In this document: positions 16,525 to 25,556 of the stretch, piece by piece
Layout: every line of letters starts with the position of its first letter
How positions within the stretch are numbered: the first letter of the stretch is position 1
Origin: Candidatus Colwellbacteria bacterium CG10_big_fil_rev_8_21_14_0_10_41_28
GTDB lineage: Bacteria > Patescibacteriota > Minisyncoccia > UBA6257 > Colwellbacteraceae
Length of the DNA: 64,000 nucleotides
Reading direction: 5' to 3'
Assembly: GCA_002773755.1 (NCBI GenBank)
Contig: PFAG01000014.1
Location: forward strand, 1-64,000
Notes under the pieces: model-generated
Told to the model about the DNA's origin: nothing
What the model saw: the letters and a program-made list of their open reading frames with translations, nothing else
The model's database searches: none
Position numbers and translations under genes: made by a program

Positions 16525-17715
16525 ATGGCAGAAAAGTTTAATAGAGAAAAACCACACGTTAACGTTGGTACCATTGGTCATGTAGACCACGGTAAAACAA
16601 CTTTGACTGCAGCCATCACACATGTCCTTGCAAAGAAAGGATTGGCCAAGGAGTCTCTCGTAGACGCAATCGACAAAGCTCCTGAAGAGAGAGCTAGAGG
16701 AATTACTATTGCTCTAGCACACATGGAGTATGAGTCAGAAAAGCGCCACTACGCACACATTGATGCTCCTGGTCACGCTGACTACATTAAAAACATGATT
16801 ACTGGTGCCGCCCAGATGGACGGTGCAATTCTTGTTGTATCAGCAGCGGATGGACCTATGCCACAGACAAGAGAACACATTATTCTCGCCCGTCAGATTG
16901 GAGTTCCATCAATAATCGTATTCCTTAACAAGACTGATCAGGTTGATGATCCTGAGCTTATTGATCTAGTTGAGGCAGAAGTCAGAGAGCTTCTAAGCAA
17001 ATACGAATACCCGGGTGATGATGTCCCTGTAGTTAGAGGTTCAGCTCTTAAGGCTTTGGAATCAGAATCAATAGATAGTGAAGAGGCTAAGCCAATCTTA
17101 GATCTCATCAACTACATGGATGAATACATTCCAGAACCAGTCAGAGAGACTGATAAGCCATTCCTTATGCCCGTCGAAGACGTATTTACTATCGAGGGTA
17201 GGGGAACCGTTGTTACCGGTAGAATTGAAAGAGGTAGAGTTAAGGTCGGCGAGGAAATTGAGATCGTCGGAATTAAAGATACCCAGAAAACAACTGTTAC
17301 TGGTGTAGAAATGTTCAACAAACAGCTAGACGAAGGTATCGCAGGAGATAACGTCGGTGTTCTTCTACGTGGTCTTAAGAAAGAAGACGTAGAGCGCGGA
17401 CAAGTTCTTGCAGCCTCCGGGTCTGTTACTCCTCACACCGAATTCGAGGCAGAAGTATATCTTCTATCCAAGGAGGAAGGTGGTAGGCACACTCCAGTAT
17501 TTCCTGGATATAAGCCACAGTTCTACATCAGAACAACTGACGTAACAGGTGAAGTTACCTTGCCAGAAGGCACAGAGATGTCTATGCCAGGTGACACCGT
17601 AAACTTTAGTGTAAAGCTAATCCAGCCGATTGCTCTTGAAGAGAAGCAGAGGTTTGCTATCCGTGAGGGTGGTAAGACTGTAGGAGCTGGTGTTGTAACT
17701 AAGGTAATCAAATAA
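16525..17715 (+). CDS. tuf: Elongation factor Tu
   Basis: 396 aa. [15 protein letters not shown] (G1), RGITI (G2), [20 protein letters not shown] (G3), NKTD (G4), GSALKAL (G5); domains II and III intact, ending [10 protein letters not shown]. Delivers aminoacyl-tRNA to the ribosome. Own promoter; followed 10 nt later by rpsJ. Only one tuf copy is in the window. Confidence 0.98.
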   Translation: MAEKFNREKPHVNVGTIGHVDHGKTTLTAAITHVLAKKGLAKESLVDAIDKAPEERARGITIALAHMEYESEKRHYAHIDAPGHADYIKNMITGAAQMDGAILVVSAADGPMPQTREHIILARQIGVPSIIVFLNKTDQVDDPELIDLVEAEVRELLSKYEYPGDDVPVVRGSALKALESESIDSEEAKPILDLINYMDEYIPEPVRETDKPFLMPVEDVFTIEGRGTVVTGRIERGRVKVGEEIEIVGIKDTQKTTVTGVEMFNKQLDEGIAGDNVGVLLRGLKKEDVERGQVLAASGSVTPHTEFEAEVYLLSKEEGGRHTPVFPGYKPQFYIRTTDVTGEVTLPEGTEMSMPGDTVNFSVKLIQPIALEEKQRFAIREGGKTVGAGVVTKVIK

Positions 17716-17725
17716 CTTCAAAGCA

Positions 17726-18055
17726 ATGGCCAAAAACGATGAAAACCAGAACAAGTTGAGACTAAGAGTAAAATCTTACGATCATCGTTTGCTTGATAAG
17801 TCCTGCGCACAAATCATTGAGGTTCTTGAACGCCAGAATGTTAAGGCAGTGGGTCCAATCCCACTTCCAACAGGATTCAAACGATATACTGTTAATCGTT
17901 CAACCTTTGTTCACAAAGATGCACGAGAGCAGTTCGAACTTCGTGTTCATAAGCGTTTGATAGACATTCTTAAGCCATCACCAAAGATCATTGAATCTTT
18001 GAGTGACTTGAACCTCCCAGCAGGAGTAGAAGTTGAAATAAAAACAGCCGGCTAA
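17726..18055 (+). CDS. rpsJ: 30S ribosomal protein S10
   Basis: 109 aa. Motifs LRLRVKSYDHRLLDKSCAQI, GPIPLPTGFKRYTVNRS and the VEIKTAG end. Normally the first gene of the S10 operon, but here it forms the end of the tuf unit. A strong terminator follows, and the rplC operon has a separate promoter. A short N-terminal extension (KNDENQNK) precedes the core. Confidence 0.96.
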   Translation: MAKNDENQNKLRLRVKSYDHRLLDKSCAQIIEVLERQNVKAVGPIPLPTGFKRYTVNRSTFVHKDAREQFELRVHKRLIDILKPSPKIIESLSDLNLPAGVEVEIKTAG

Positions 18056-18074
18056 CTCTGGTCGACTGTAGATG

Positions 18075-18111
18075 CACAAAGCCTCGCCTTTTACGGCGGG
18101 GCTTTGTGTTT
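18075..18111 (+). terminator. Rho-independent terminator after rpsJ
   Basis: A 14-bp stem (18075-18088 with 18095-18108, one T.G pair), 6-nt loop TTTTAC, then TTT. It splits rpsJ from the ribosomal operon. Confidence 0.92.
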
Positions 18112-18127
18112 CTGCTCAACTTGAAGC

Positions 18128-18180
18128 CCAATTCTAGGGATGGGTAGAGCATCCTATAACTTCCAGTTTTGATGAATTGG
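18128..18180. other. Three-way-junction-like inverted repeat, possible ncRNA
   Basis: CCAATTC (18128-18134) pairs with GAATTGG (18174-18180). Inside are TAGG(G)ATG/CATCCTA with a 7-nt loop, and a small AACT-TCC-AGTT hairpin. It lies between the rpsJ terminator and the rplC promoter and has no coding potential I can see. On the minus strand a TTGACA (18212-18207) with TGACTA 17 nt further (18189-18184) could transcribe it; strand unresolved. Confidence 0.35.
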
Positions 18181-18232
18181 AGATAGTCACAATTAATTAG
18201 GGTTTATGTCAATAAAACAGAGTAGGGAAGTA

Positions 18233-18314
18233 TTGGACAATACAATCGACCTATTGTAATATAAGCATCGCCTGTATTTAGGCGGTTTTACTTATTAAGG
18301 CCAGGTAAATGGCC
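18233..18314 (+). promoter_or_regulatory. Promoter and structured leader of the rplC ribosomal operon
   Basis: TTGGAC (18233-18238) and TAATAT (18257-18262, spacer 18). The leader holds hairpin ATCGCCT/AGGCGGT (18267-18273 with 18280-18286) followed by TTTTA, then GGCC-aggtaaat-GGCC (18299-18314), ending 8 nt before ATG 18323. The first hairpin resembles an attenuator. L4-type feedback is known for S10 operons elsewhere, but here it is only inferred. Confidence 0.6.
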
Positions 18315-18322
18315 CGTTTAAT

Positions 18323-18745
18323 ATGACCCAATTAGAAGGTAAAAAAATAAAGATGGGACAGATTTTCCATGAGGAAAATGTTGTTCCAGTAACCTTTGTA
18401 AAGCTTGCAGAAAAGCCTGATTTTGATATCGAGATTGGAGCTAAGGTAAAAGTATCTGGTCTAAGTAAAGGAAGAGGTTTTCAGGGTGTAGTTAAGAGAT
18501 ATAACTTCAGGGGTTCTCCTAAGTCACATGGAACTAAACACACCTTAAGGACTGGTGGATCAATTGGAGCCACTGGCCCACAAAGAGTGCTTCCTGGACA
18601 GAAAATGCCCGGCAGGATGGGAAACACAAAAGTTAATCTTAAGAATCTTGAGATTGCAGGATACGAGAAGGATCAAGGCCTTCTACTTATAAAAGGAGCT
18701 CTTCCTGGGGCTAAAGGATCAAAGGTAAGTATATTCATTAAATAA
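18323..18745 (+). CDS. rplC: 50S ribosomal protein L3, compact form
   Basis: 140 aa against about 205-210 usual. N-terminal strand (KIKMGQIFHEENVVPVTFVK) runs quickly into VKVSGLSKGRGFQGVVKRYN. The rRNA-reaching loop SHGTKHTLRTGGSIGAT and the end GAKGSKVSIFIK are present. Most of the internal segment between the first beta hairpin and the FQG motif is missing, with the frame intact. ATG 18323 follows the leader hairpins, so no upstream extension exists. Initiates 50S assembly near the peptidyl-transferase centre. Confidence 0.93.
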   Translation: MTQLEGKKIKMGQIFHEENVVPVTFVKLAEKPDFDIEIGAKVKVSGLSKGRGFQGVVKRYNFRGSPKSHGTKHTLRTGGSIGATGPQRVLPGQKMPGRMGNTKVNLKNLEIAGYEKDQGLLLIKGALPGAKGSKVSIFIK

Positions 18746-18747
18746 TC

Positions 18748-19380
18748 ATGAAAGCCGATCTATACAACATAAAAGGAGATAAGGCTGGCTCAGTAGAGTT
18801 AGTTGAGCGTATCTTCGCTGAGCGTTGGAGTCCGAACCTCGTTCATATGGCCCTAAGAACCCAGGAGACAAATAAGAGAGAGAATTTTGCTCATACTAAG
18901 GATAGAAGTGCTGTCAGCGGTGGAGGAAGAAAACCTTGGAGACAGAAGGGTACTGGTAGGGCTCGTCATGGATCAACCAGATCTCCAATCTGGGTAGGAG
19001 GAGGAGTAACTCACGGACCTCTTTCTGATAAGAAGTATTCTCTAAAGATAAACAAGAAAGCTAGACAAAAAGCCTTCTTCTCAATTCTTGCAAGAAGATT
19101 TAAGGACGGGGAGATTAAGATAGTTGAAAAAGTTTCTATAGATGAGCCAAAAACAAGACTCTTACTGGAAGCGTTAGAGATTTTTTCAAAGGATCTTAAT
19201 GTACTGGTAATCGTTTCGGGAGAGCATAAGGATGTTCATGCTGCTAGCAGAAACCTTAATAGGGTGAAGATAATGGATGCTAGGGGCTTGAATGTATATG
19301 ATCTTTTGAGATATAAGACGATCTTGATCGAAAAAGATGCCGTAGACGAAATTAATACTCACTACAATGCAATCAAGTGA
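18748..19380 (+). CDS. rplD: 50S ribosomal protein L4
   Basis: 210 aa. The tunnel-lining loop GGGRKPWRQKGTGRARHGS is clear, followed by SPIWVGGGVTHGP. In E. coli L4 also represses its operon; whether the rplC leader is a target here is open. Overlaps rplW by 14 nt. Confidence 0.97.
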   Translation: MKADLYNIKGDKAGSVELVERIFAERWSPNLVHMALRTQETNKRENFAHTKDRSAVSGGGRKPWRQKGTGRARHGSTRSPIWVGGGVTHGPLSDKKYSLKINKKARQKAFFSILARRFKDGEIKIVEKVSIDEPKTRLLLEALEIFSKDLNVLVIVSGEHKDVHAASRNLNRVKIMDARGLNVYDLLRYKTILIEKDAVDEINTHYNAIK

Positions 19381-19621
19381 TCTTATAATTAAAAACCCTT
19401 TCATCAGCGAAAAGGCCACTGATCTCGCAGGCCTTAACAAGTACGTCTTTGAGGTACACAAGGATGCTAATAAAAAGCAGGTTGAGGAGGTTATTGAAGG
19501 AATCTACAAAGTAGATGTTGTTAAGGTGAATATCATTAGAAATCGAAACAGAAAGGATTCATTCAAGAAAGCAATTGTAACCCTTAAGGATGGGCAAACC
19601 ATTGATGTAGTCCCACACTAA
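19367..19621 (+). CDS. rplW: 50S ribosomal protein L23
   Basis: 84 aa, slightly shorter than average. Motifs IIKNPFISEKAT, YVFEVHKDANKKQVEEVIE, VVKVNIIRNRN. Sits at the tunnel exit and is the docking site for trigger factor and SRP. Starts inside the end of rplD. Confidence 0.95.
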   Translation: MQSSDLIIKNPFISEKATDLAGLNKYVFEVHKDANKKQVEEVIEGIYKVDVVKVNIIRNRNRKDSFKKAIVTLKDGQTIDVVPH

Positions 19622-19623
19622 AC

Positions 19624-20466
19624 ATGAAAAAGTATAAACCATATACAGCTAGTAGAAGGCATATGTCCGTAGTGGAATACGGCTCTTTAAGTAAGGATAA
19701 GCCAATGAAGTCTGCTCTTAAGAAAATCCACAAGAAAGCTGGACGAAATAATCTTGGACGAATAACAACCAGACATAAAGGAGGTGGAGTTAAAAGACGA
19801 TACAGAGATATAGACTTTAAACGTGATAAACATGGTGTTGAGGGGAGAATTGAAGGCTTAGAATACGATCCATACAGAAGTGCTTTTATAATGAAAGTTG
19901 TATACCTAGATGGTGAAAGGAGATATCATCTTGCGCACGCTGGAGCTAAAGTTGCTGAAAAGATAGTTTCTGGGCCAGAAGCTCCGCTAAAAGAAGGAAA
20001 CAGGATGCCCCTATTAAAAGTTCCAGTTGGATATGAAATTCATGATCTAGAGCTAAAACCGGGTGGAGGTGGAAAGATAATTAGAAGCGCAGGAAGTTCA
20101 GCTCAAGTATTGAGTCATGATGGTAAATATAGTCAAATTAAGTTACCCTCAACCGAGGTTAGAAAAGTTATATCAACCAGCTATGGTACAGTTGGCCAGG
20201 TTTCAAATCCAGACCATGGTCTAACGGTAATCGGAAAAGCTGGTAGAAAGCGTAAGATGGGCGTAAGGCCAACAGTTAGAGGAACTGCTATGAACGCAGT
20301 AGACCACCCATTTGGAGGTGGTGAGGGTCGTCAGCCAATGGGTCGAAAGAGACCTAAAGATGTATACGGCAATGTAATTAAGGGGCCAAAGACAAGAAAG
20401 AAGAAAAAGTGGTCCACAAAACTAATTGTTAAGCGTCGCGCCAAGAGAAAAAGAGGTAAGAAATAA
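19624..20466 (+). CDS. rplB: 50S ribosomal protein L2
   Basis: 280 aa, full length. [20 protein letters not shown] near the N-terminus; C-terminal [16 protein letters not shown] carries the conserved peptidyl-transferase histidine. Very basic tail ([11 protein letters not shown]). 2 nt after rplW. Confidence 0.97.
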   Translation: MKKYKPYTASRRHMSVVEYGSLSKDKPMKSALKKIHKKAGRNNLGRITTRHKGGGVKRRYRDIDFKRDKHGVEGRIEGLEYDPYRSAFIMKVVYLDGERRYHLAHAGAKVAEKIVSGPEAPLKEGNRMPLLKVPVGYEIHDLELKPGGGGKIIRSAGSSAQVLSHDGKYSQIKLPSTEVRKVISTSYGTVGQVSNPDHGLTVIGKAGRKRKMGVRPTVRGTAMNAVDHPFGGGEGRQPMGRKRPKDVYGNVIKGPKTRKKKKWSTKLIVKRRAKRKRGKK

Positions 20467-20468
20467 AT

Positions 20469-20756
20469 ATGAGTAGAAGTGCAAAAAAAGGTCCATTCGT
20501 GGATGAAAAGTTAATGAAGAAGATCGAGAAGGGTACGCCCGACGGAAAGACGGTTATTAAAACATGGGCACGTGCATCTTCAATCTCACCCGAGATGGTT
20601 GGATACAAACTTGGCGTACACAATGGAAGAGAATTCATAGAAGTTTTGATATCGGAAGATATGGTTGGACATAAAGTTGGAGAATTTGCTCCAACTAGAA
20701 AATTTGCTAGACATGGTGGAAAGATTCAGAAAGAGATTGAAAAACAAGCTGCTTAA
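20469..20756 (+). CDS. rpsS: 30S ribosomal protein S19
   Basis: 95 aa. [33 protein letters not shown], and [20 protein letters not shown]. Binds the 30S head with S13. 2 nt after rplB. Confidence 0.96.
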   Translation: MSRSAKKGPFVDEKLMKKIEKGTPDGKTVIKTWARASSISPEMVGYKLGVHNGREFIEVLISEDMVGHKVGEFAPTRKFARHGGKIQKEIEKQAA

Positions 20757-20765
20757 TAAGTAAAC

Positions 20766-21308
20766 ATGGCAAAAGCAACAACACAATTAAAAGAGGAGAG
20801 ATCAGCAAGGGCATCTTTGCGTAATCTGAACGTATCTCCTAGAAAAACCAGACTAGTGGTTGATTTGGTACGTGGATTAAGTGTCCCTGAAGCTATTGTT
20901 CAACTCCAAGTAATTAATAAGAGGGCTTCTGAGCCGGTTGAGAAGCTAATAAGATCTGCTGTTGCGAATGCCAGAGAAATGGGCCTTAACCAAGGGAAAT
21001 TAATGATTGACCACATCTCTGTAGACAAAGGGAGGTCATTAAGGAGAGCAAGATTCCATGGTCGAGGTAGGGTGGGTATTATCCAAAAAGAACAATCTCA
21101 CATAAATCTTGTTATTAAGGAGTCAGACAAAGTTAAAGAGGTAGATTTTGTGCTCCCAGTTAAAGAGAAGAAGGTTATCTCTTCAGCTCCGGCTCCAGTC
21201 AAAGATGACAATAAGCCAAAATCAGAGAAGGATGATACAGAGAAGAAGATCAAGAAGAACAAAGATAAAGGTTTTGTAGATAAATTCTTTAGAAGAAAAG
21301 CTATCTAA
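20766..21308 (+). CDS. rplV: 50S ribosomal protein L22 with charged C-terminal extension
   Basis: 180 aa; the L22 core (NVSPRKTRLVVDLVRGLSV, AVANAREMGL, RGRVGIIQKEQSHINLVI) ends near residue 125. An added ~55 residues rich in Lys, Glu, Asp and Pro (KDDNKPKSEKDDTEKKIKKN) end in FVDKFFRRKAI. The core lines the exit tunnel; such low-complexity tails occur in CPR L22 and their role is unknown. Confidence 0.95.
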   Translation: MAKATTQLKEERSARASLRNLNVSPRKTRLVVDLVRGLSVPEAIVQLQVINKRASEPVEKLIRSAVANAREMGLNQGKLMIDHISVDKGRSLRRARFHGRGRVGIIQKEQSHINLVIKESDKVKEVDFVLPVKEKKVISSAPAPVKDDNKPKSEKDDTEKKIKKNKDKGFVDKFFRRKAI

Positions 21309-21309
21309 T

Positions 21310-21966
21310 ATGTCTAAGAAAGTAAATCCAATTTCATACAGATTAGGGATAAACAAAAACTGGTTGTCCCGATGGATGCCTCCAAAAGGAGAGTTTGGTA
21401 AGTATCTTAAAGAAGACCAAGCTATAAGGGAGGTTATTAAAGAGCGCCTCGTTAGAGCTGGCGTGGCTAATGTGCAGATAGAAAGAACTCCAGATAGCTA
21501 CAAGATAACCATCAAGGCAGCTAGACCAGGTATCATAATTGGTCGTGGTGGAAAGGGGATAGAAGATTTAATCAAAGATATCCAGAAGGCTATTAAATCA
21601 AAGCCTCAGATCAATCTTAATGTTGAAGAGGTAAGAAGAACTGAGGTATCAGCTCCAGTGATGGCTAAAAACATCGCTTGGGATCTTGAGAGAAGGATGA
21701 GATATAGAAGGGTGCTCAAGAGACATCTTGATATTGCTATGCAAAACAGAGAGATACAAGGAGCTAAGATCATGCTCGCAGGAAGATTAAACGGTGCTGA
21801 GATTGCAAGAAAAGAGCACCTTATGAAGGGAAAACTTCCTTTAACAACCATCAGGGCCAATATCGATTATGGAGAGACAACTGCTGCAACCACATACGGA
21901 TCAATCGGTATAAAGGTGTGGCTATACAAAGGTCAGATATTCGACGATAAAGAAAAAATAGTTTAA
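21310..21966 (+). CDS. rpsC: 30S ribosomal protein S3
   Basis: 218 aa. MSKKVNPISYRLGINKNWLS, KH motif PGIIIGRGGKGIEDL, and C-terminal AGRLNGAEIARKE, GETTAATTYGSIGIKVW. Part of the mRNA entry site. 1 nt between the rplV stop and this ATG. Confidence 0.97.
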   Translation: MSKKVNPISYRLGINKNWLSRWMPPKGEFGKYLKEDQAIREVIKERLVRAGVANVQIERTPDSYKITIKAARPGIIIGRGGKGIEDLIKDIQKAIKSKPQINLNVEEVRRTEVSAPVMAKNIAWDLERRMRYRRVLKRHLDIAMQNREIQGAKIMLAGRLNGAEIARKEHLMKGKLPLTTIRANIDYGETTAATTYGSIGIKVWLYKGQIFDDKEKIV

Positions 21967-21971
21967 CTACC

Positions 21972-22388
21972 ATGCTTTTAATGCCTAAAAAAGTAAAACA
22001 CAGAAAGTGGCACAAGGGCCGCTCTCGAAAGCGTGAGGTTGAAACAAGAGGAACAGACCTTAGCTACGGTGATTTTGGTGTTAAATCTCTTGGATCAGCT
22101 TGGTTAAATTCTCGTCAGATAGAAGCCGGCAGAAGATCAATAACAAACCATCTTAAGCGTGAGGGTCGTGTTTGGATCAGAGTGTTTCCAGATAAACCAA
22201 TAACAAGGAAGGCCGCCGAAGTAGGTATGGGTAAAGGAAAAGGATCAGTAGATCATTATGTTTTTCCAGTTAAACCAGGAAGGATAATCTATGAAGTTGG
22301 TGGTGTTCCTGAGGATAAGGCAAAAGAGGCCCTTAGAAAGGCTGGTCACAAGTTGCCGTTTAAGACAAGATTTGTTACAAAAGATTAG
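21972..22388 (+). CDS. rplP: 50S ribosomal protein L16
   Basis: 138 aa. [19 protein letters not shown] and [26 protein letters not shown] are diagnostic. Binds near the tRNA A-site. ATG 21972 is used; a second ATG at 21981 would give the equally common MPKKVKH start. Confidence 0.96.
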   Translation: MLLMPKKVKHRKWHKGRSRKREVETRGTDLSYGDFGVKSLGSAWLNSRQIEAGRRSITNHLKREGRVWIRVFPDKPITRKAAEVGMGKGKGSVDHYVFPVKPGRIIYEVGGVPEDKAKEALRKAGHKLPFKTRFVTKD

Positions 22389-22396
22389 TTTCGATC

Positions 22397-22609
22397 ATGA
22401 AAAAGACAGATGTCAAAAAATTAGCAAAGAAAACTACAGCAGATCTCAAGAAGGATCTACTTAGTTCACAATCAGAACTTCGTCAGCTTCGATCAGACTT
22501 AGCTATGGGTAAAGTAAAGAATGCTGATAAAGCTAAAGAGGTTAGAAAAAAGATAGCTAGAATTATGACTTTCATGAATCAACAAAAGGAAATATCGAAA
22601 AATGGATAA
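22397..22609 (+). CDS. rpmC: 50S ribosomal protein L29
   Basis: 70 aa, helical ([40 protein letters not shown]). Located at the tunnel exit next to L23. Overlaps rpsQ by 8 nt. Confidence 0.92.
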   Translation: MKKTDVKKLAKKTTADLKKDLLSSQSELRQLRSDLAMGKVKNADKAKEVRKKIARIMTFMNQQKEISKNG

Positions 22610-22904
22610 GGAAAAGATAACAAGAAAACTGAAGGGTATTATTAAGTCTGACAAGATGGATAAAACTGTTGTTGTTACAGTAACCACCAGAAAGAAGCAC
22701 CCTAAATATCATAAATACTTTAGCTCATCAAAGAATTTCAAAGCTCATGATGAGAACAACCAATACAAAGAGGGTGATAGTGTTGTAATAGCCGAAACGA
22801 GACCCCTATCAAAAGAAAAGAGATGGGAGGTTATTGAAATGATTAAAGAGAGTGCTCAAGAGACACCAGAAGAAGAAACACCAGAAGAAGAAACAGAATC
22901 ATGA
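22602..22904 (+). CDS. rpsQ: 30S ribosomal protein S17
   Basis: 100 aa. [40 protein letters not shown] and [18 protein letters not shown] define the OB fold. An acidic repeated tail (ETPEE twice) extends it by about 15 residues. Overlaps rplN by 4 nt (ATGA). Confidence 0.95.
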   Translation: MDKEKITRKLKGIIKSDKMDKTVVVTVTTRKKHPKYHKYFSSSKNFKAHDENNQYKEGDSVVIAETRPLSKEKRWEVIEMIKESAQETPEEETPEEETES

Positions 22905-23272
22905 TACAAGAAGGAAGTTTATTAAAAATTGCAGATAACTCAGGCGCCAAACTAGTGCGTTGTTTCAGAGTTCTTGGGGGGAGCAGAAGAAGATATGCAA
23001 GAATAGGCGATCTTATAGTTGTTTCAGTAAGAAGTGCAGAGCCAAGAAAACAGATTAAGAAGAAGGATATTGTTACAGCAGTTGTGGTTAGAGTAAAAGC
23101 CCCAACCAGAAGGAAAGATGGCACATACATCAGATTTGATGAGAATGCAGCTGTTATTATCGATAAAGAGAAAAAGGAGCCAAAGGGAACAAGAATCTTC
23201 GGTCCAATTCCAAGAGAGATTAAAGACAAGGGTTTTACAAAAATAGCCTCAATGGCTCAAGAAGTTGTATAA
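22901..23272 (+). CDS. rplN: 50S ribosomal protein L14
   Basis: 123 aa, standard length. [48 protein letters not shown]. Contacts 16S helix 14 in the subunit bridge. ATGA coupling with rpsQ. Confidence 0.97.
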   Translation: MIQEGSLLKIADNSGAKLVRCFRVLGGSRRRYARIGDLIVVSVRSAEPRKQIKKKDIVTAVVVRVKAPTRRKDGTYIRFDENAAVIIDKEKKEPKGTRIFGPIPREIKDKGFTKIASMAQEVV

Positions 23273-23276
23273 ATCT

Positions 23277-23588
23277 ATGAAAATGAAAGTCAAAAAAGGA
23301 GATAAGGTTCAGATGCTTTCCGGAAAGGATAGAGGTAAGGCTGGCAAGATTATTAAAGTATTCCCTAAAGAAGGTAGGGTTGTTGTTGAAGATCTCAATT
23401 TAATCAAAAAGACTGTTAGGCCCAAGAAGCAAGGAGAGAAGGGGCAGATCGTTTCAATTCCATCAGCAGTTAGAATAGATAACGTTGGTTTCGTTTGTCC
23501 TAAGTGTAGTAAGCCAACCAGACTAGGAAACAAAACAGACGGAAAAGTAAAAGAAAGATATTGTAAAAAATGCAAGGCAACCGTTTAG
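23277..23588 (+). CDS. rplX: 50S ribosomal protein L24
   Basis: 103 aa from ATG 23277 (MKMKVKKGDKVQMLSGKDRG), 4 nt after the rplN stop; an in-frame TTG at 23265 is less likely. KOW motif KVQMLSGKDRGKAGKIIKVF. The C-terminal CPKCSKPTRLG...CKKC pattern gives a zinc-ribbon-like end. Overlaps rplE by 19 nt. Confidence 0.94.
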   Translation: MKMKVKKGDKVQMLSGKDRGKAGKIIKVFPKEGRVVVEDLNLIKKTVRPKKQGEKGQIVSIPSAVRIDNVGFVCPKCSKPTRLGNKTDGKVKERYCKKCKATV

Positions 23589-24076
23589 AAAAAATTGTAG
23601 TAGCAACAGGGGTTGGAAGATTGCGTCAGCAACAGCAATTTGATTCTTCAATATACCCTGAAATAATCGAGGGTCTTGAGACAATAACTGGTCAAAAACC
23701 CTCACCAAGACCAGCTCGTAAATCTATCGCTGCCTTCAAACTTAGAGAGGGAAATATTGTAGGACTTAAGGTAACCCTAAGAGGAAAAAGAATGCGAGAC
23801 TTCTTTAATAAGGTTGTTAACGTGGCTTTGCCGCGTGTTAGAGACTTTAGGGGTATAGATCCTAAGCAAATCGATAGAGAAGGGAATTTGACAATAGGCT
23901 TCAGAGACAATACCGTTTTCCCAGAGGTTTCACCCGAAGATACCAAAAGAGCTTTCGGTTTCCAAGTAACCCTAGTTTCAGATGCGAAGGATTGGGACGA
24001 GGCCTACGACTTCTATAAGAGTCTAGGAGTTCCACTCCAAGAGAAACCAGAGAAGGCTACTAAGAAGAAAAAATAG
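23570..24076 (+). CDS. rplE: 50S ribosomal protein L5
   Basis: 168 aa. Family motifs [45 protein letters not shown]; Lys-rich tail. Binds 5S rRNA. Starts inside the end of rplX with ATG 23570. Slightly shorter N-terminus than the ~179-aa norm. Confidence 0.95.
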   Translation: MQGNRLEKIVVATGVGRLRQQQQFDSSIYPEIIEGLETITGQKPSPRPARKSIAAFKLREGNIVGLKVTLRGKRMRDFFNKVVNVALPRVRDFRGIDPKQIDREGNLTIGFRDNTVFPEVSPEDTKRAFGFQVTLVSDAKDWDEAYDFYKSLGVPLQEKPEKATKKKK

Positions 24077-24078
24077 AT

Positions 24079-24264
24079 ATGGCAAGGAAAGCATTAATCA
24101 TAAAATCGAATAAGAAGCCAAAATTCTCCAGCAGAATAGTTAGAAGGTGTTTTAAGTGTGGCAGGAGAAGGGGCTATATGAGAGATTTTGATCTTTGCAG
24201 AATCTGTTTCAGAGAGCTTGCTAGCAAAGGAGAGATCCCTGGAGTAAAGAAAGCATCTTGGTAA
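24079..24264 (+). CDS. rpsZ: 30S ribosomal protein S14, zinc type
   Basis: 61 aa, the short zinc form with [20 protein letters not shown] followed by ICFRE (two CxxC pairs), ending GVKKASW as usual. 30S head protein. 2 nt after rplE. Confidence 0.96.
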   Translation: MARKALIIKSNKKPKFSSRIVRRCFKCGRRRGYMRDFDLCRICFRELASKGEIPGVKKASW

Positions 24265-24265
24265 T

Positions 24266-24655
24266 ATGTATCACGACACACTAACAAGAATTAAAAACAG
24301 TTTAGCTAGAGGCCAGAGAAGGCTTAAGGTTCCATACACAAGGTTTGATATGGATGTATTAGAGACTCTAGTTAAGGCGGGATACATTGAATCAGTTGAG
24401 AGAAAGGGAAGGGGGCTTAAAAGGGTTATAGATATCAAGCTTAAATACAATGACAAAAATTCTAAAGAGCCTTCAATCCTTGGAGTTAAGTTTATTAGTA
24501 AGCCATCAAGAAGGATGTATGTAGGATATGATGATATTAAGAAATCCCACGATGGTTATGGACACTTCATCGTTAGCACTCCAAAAGGAGTCATGAATGG
24601 ATATGAGGCTAGGAAGAATAAAGTGGGCGGACAAATATTATTTGAAATTTGGTAA
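24266..24655 (+). CDS. rpsH: 30S ribosomal protein S8
   Basis: 129 aa. DTLTRIKNSLARGQ, the KPSRRMYVGYDDI turn and the C-terminal STPKGVMNGYEARKNKVGGQ. Binds the 16S central domain; in E. coli it represses the spc operon. Starts 1 nt after rpsZ. Confidence 0.96.
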   Translation: MYHDTLTRIKNSLARGQRRLKVPYTRFDMDVLETLVKAGYIESVERKGRGLKRVIDIKLKYNDKNSKEPSILGVKFISKPSRRMYVGYDDIKKSHDGYGHFIVSTPKGVMNGYEARKNKVGGQILFEIW

Positions 24656-24657
24656 TC

Positions 24658-25203
24658 ATGAGTAAGATAGGAAAAAAACCAATCGATATTCCAGAGGGAG
24701 TTGAGATAAAGATAGAGAAAGACAAGGTCCAGATAAAGGGGCCTAATGCTACATTAGAGGTTCCTACTCTTATAGGAATAGAAATAAAGGAGGAAGATAA
24801 TCAGATTATCTTCACTCCAAGGAATTCAACAAAGCAAACAGTTAGTAACTGGGGGACCTTAAGAGCCTTAGTTCAGAATGCCGTAGATGGTTCTAAGCAG
24901 GACTTTAGTAAAAAACTATTAATCGAAGGAGTTGGATATAGGGCTACTATGGAGGGGAAAAACCTCTTACTTAATCTTGGTTTTTCACATCCAATTAAGT
25001 TTGAGTCACCAGAGAACGTAAAAGTTGAGGTAGATGGGAATGCAATAACAATTTCTGGACCAGAGAAGGCCTTAGTTGGTGAGGTGGCAGCAAACATTAG
25101 AAAGTTCCGCAAGCCTGAACCATATAAAGGAAAGGGTATCAGATATGAAGGAGAGATTGTTCGCAGAAAGGCTGGTAAGAAAGCTGTAGGATCAGGATCA
25201 TAA
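24658..25203 (+). CDS. rplF: 50S ribosomal protein L6
   Basis: 181 aa from ATG 24658 (MSKIGKKPIDIPEGVEIKI), 2 nt after rpsH. Two repeated L6 domains; C-terminal IRKFRKPEPYKGKGIRYEGE. Binds the sarcin-ricin loop region. Confidence 0.96.
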   Translation: MSKIGKKPIDIPEGVEIKIEKDKVQIKGPNATLEVPTLIGIEIKEEDNQIIFTPRNSTKQTVSNWGTLRALVQNAVDGSKQDFSKKLLIEGVGYRATMEGKNLLLNLGFSHPIKFESPENVKVEVDGNAITISGPEKALVGEVAANIRKFRKPEPYKGKGIRYEGEIVRRKAGKKAVGSGS

Positions 25204-25207
25204 AAAC

Positions 25208-25555
25208 ATGAATAGAGAACAGAAAAAAACACAATTGAATAGATTCCTTAGGTCAAGAAGGACCAGAGCCAAAGTCATGGGCACTAAAGAGCGTCCAAGA
25301 ATCTCTGTATATAAGAGCAATAGGTCTTTAGAGGTTCAATTAATTGATGACACGGAAGGGAAGACTTTAGTTCATGTTAAAAATGATGATAGCGGGACAA
25401 AGTCAGAGCAGGCCACCAAAGTTGGTCAGGAGCTAGCCAAAAAAGCTCTTGATGCTGGTGTAAAGAAGGCAATTTTCGACAAGAGAAGCTATAAATATCA
25501 CGGTAGAGTAAAGGCTGTAGCCGAGGCAGCAAGAGAAGCAGGATTAGATTTCTAA
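25208..25555 (+). CDS. rplR: 50S ribosomal protein L18
   Basis: 115 aa. KERPRISVYKSNRSLEVQLI, GTKSEQATKVGQELAKKALD, FDKRSYKYHGRVKAVAEAAR. 5S rRNA-binding. 1 nt before rpsE. Confidence 0.96.
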   Translation: MNREQKKTQLNRFLRSRRTRAKVMGTKERPRISVYKSNRSLEVQLIDDTEGKTLVHVKNDDSGTKSEQATKVGQELAKKALDAGVKKAIFDKRSYKYHGRVKAVAEAAREAGLDF

Positions 25556-25556
25556 T

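Noticed and set aside
18128..18180. tRNA-like or hammerhead-like element
   Set aside because: A GGTAGAGC-type D-arm look-alike is present, but there is no T-arm TTCGA, and no CTGANGA/GAAA hammerhead core. Kept only as an unassigned structure.
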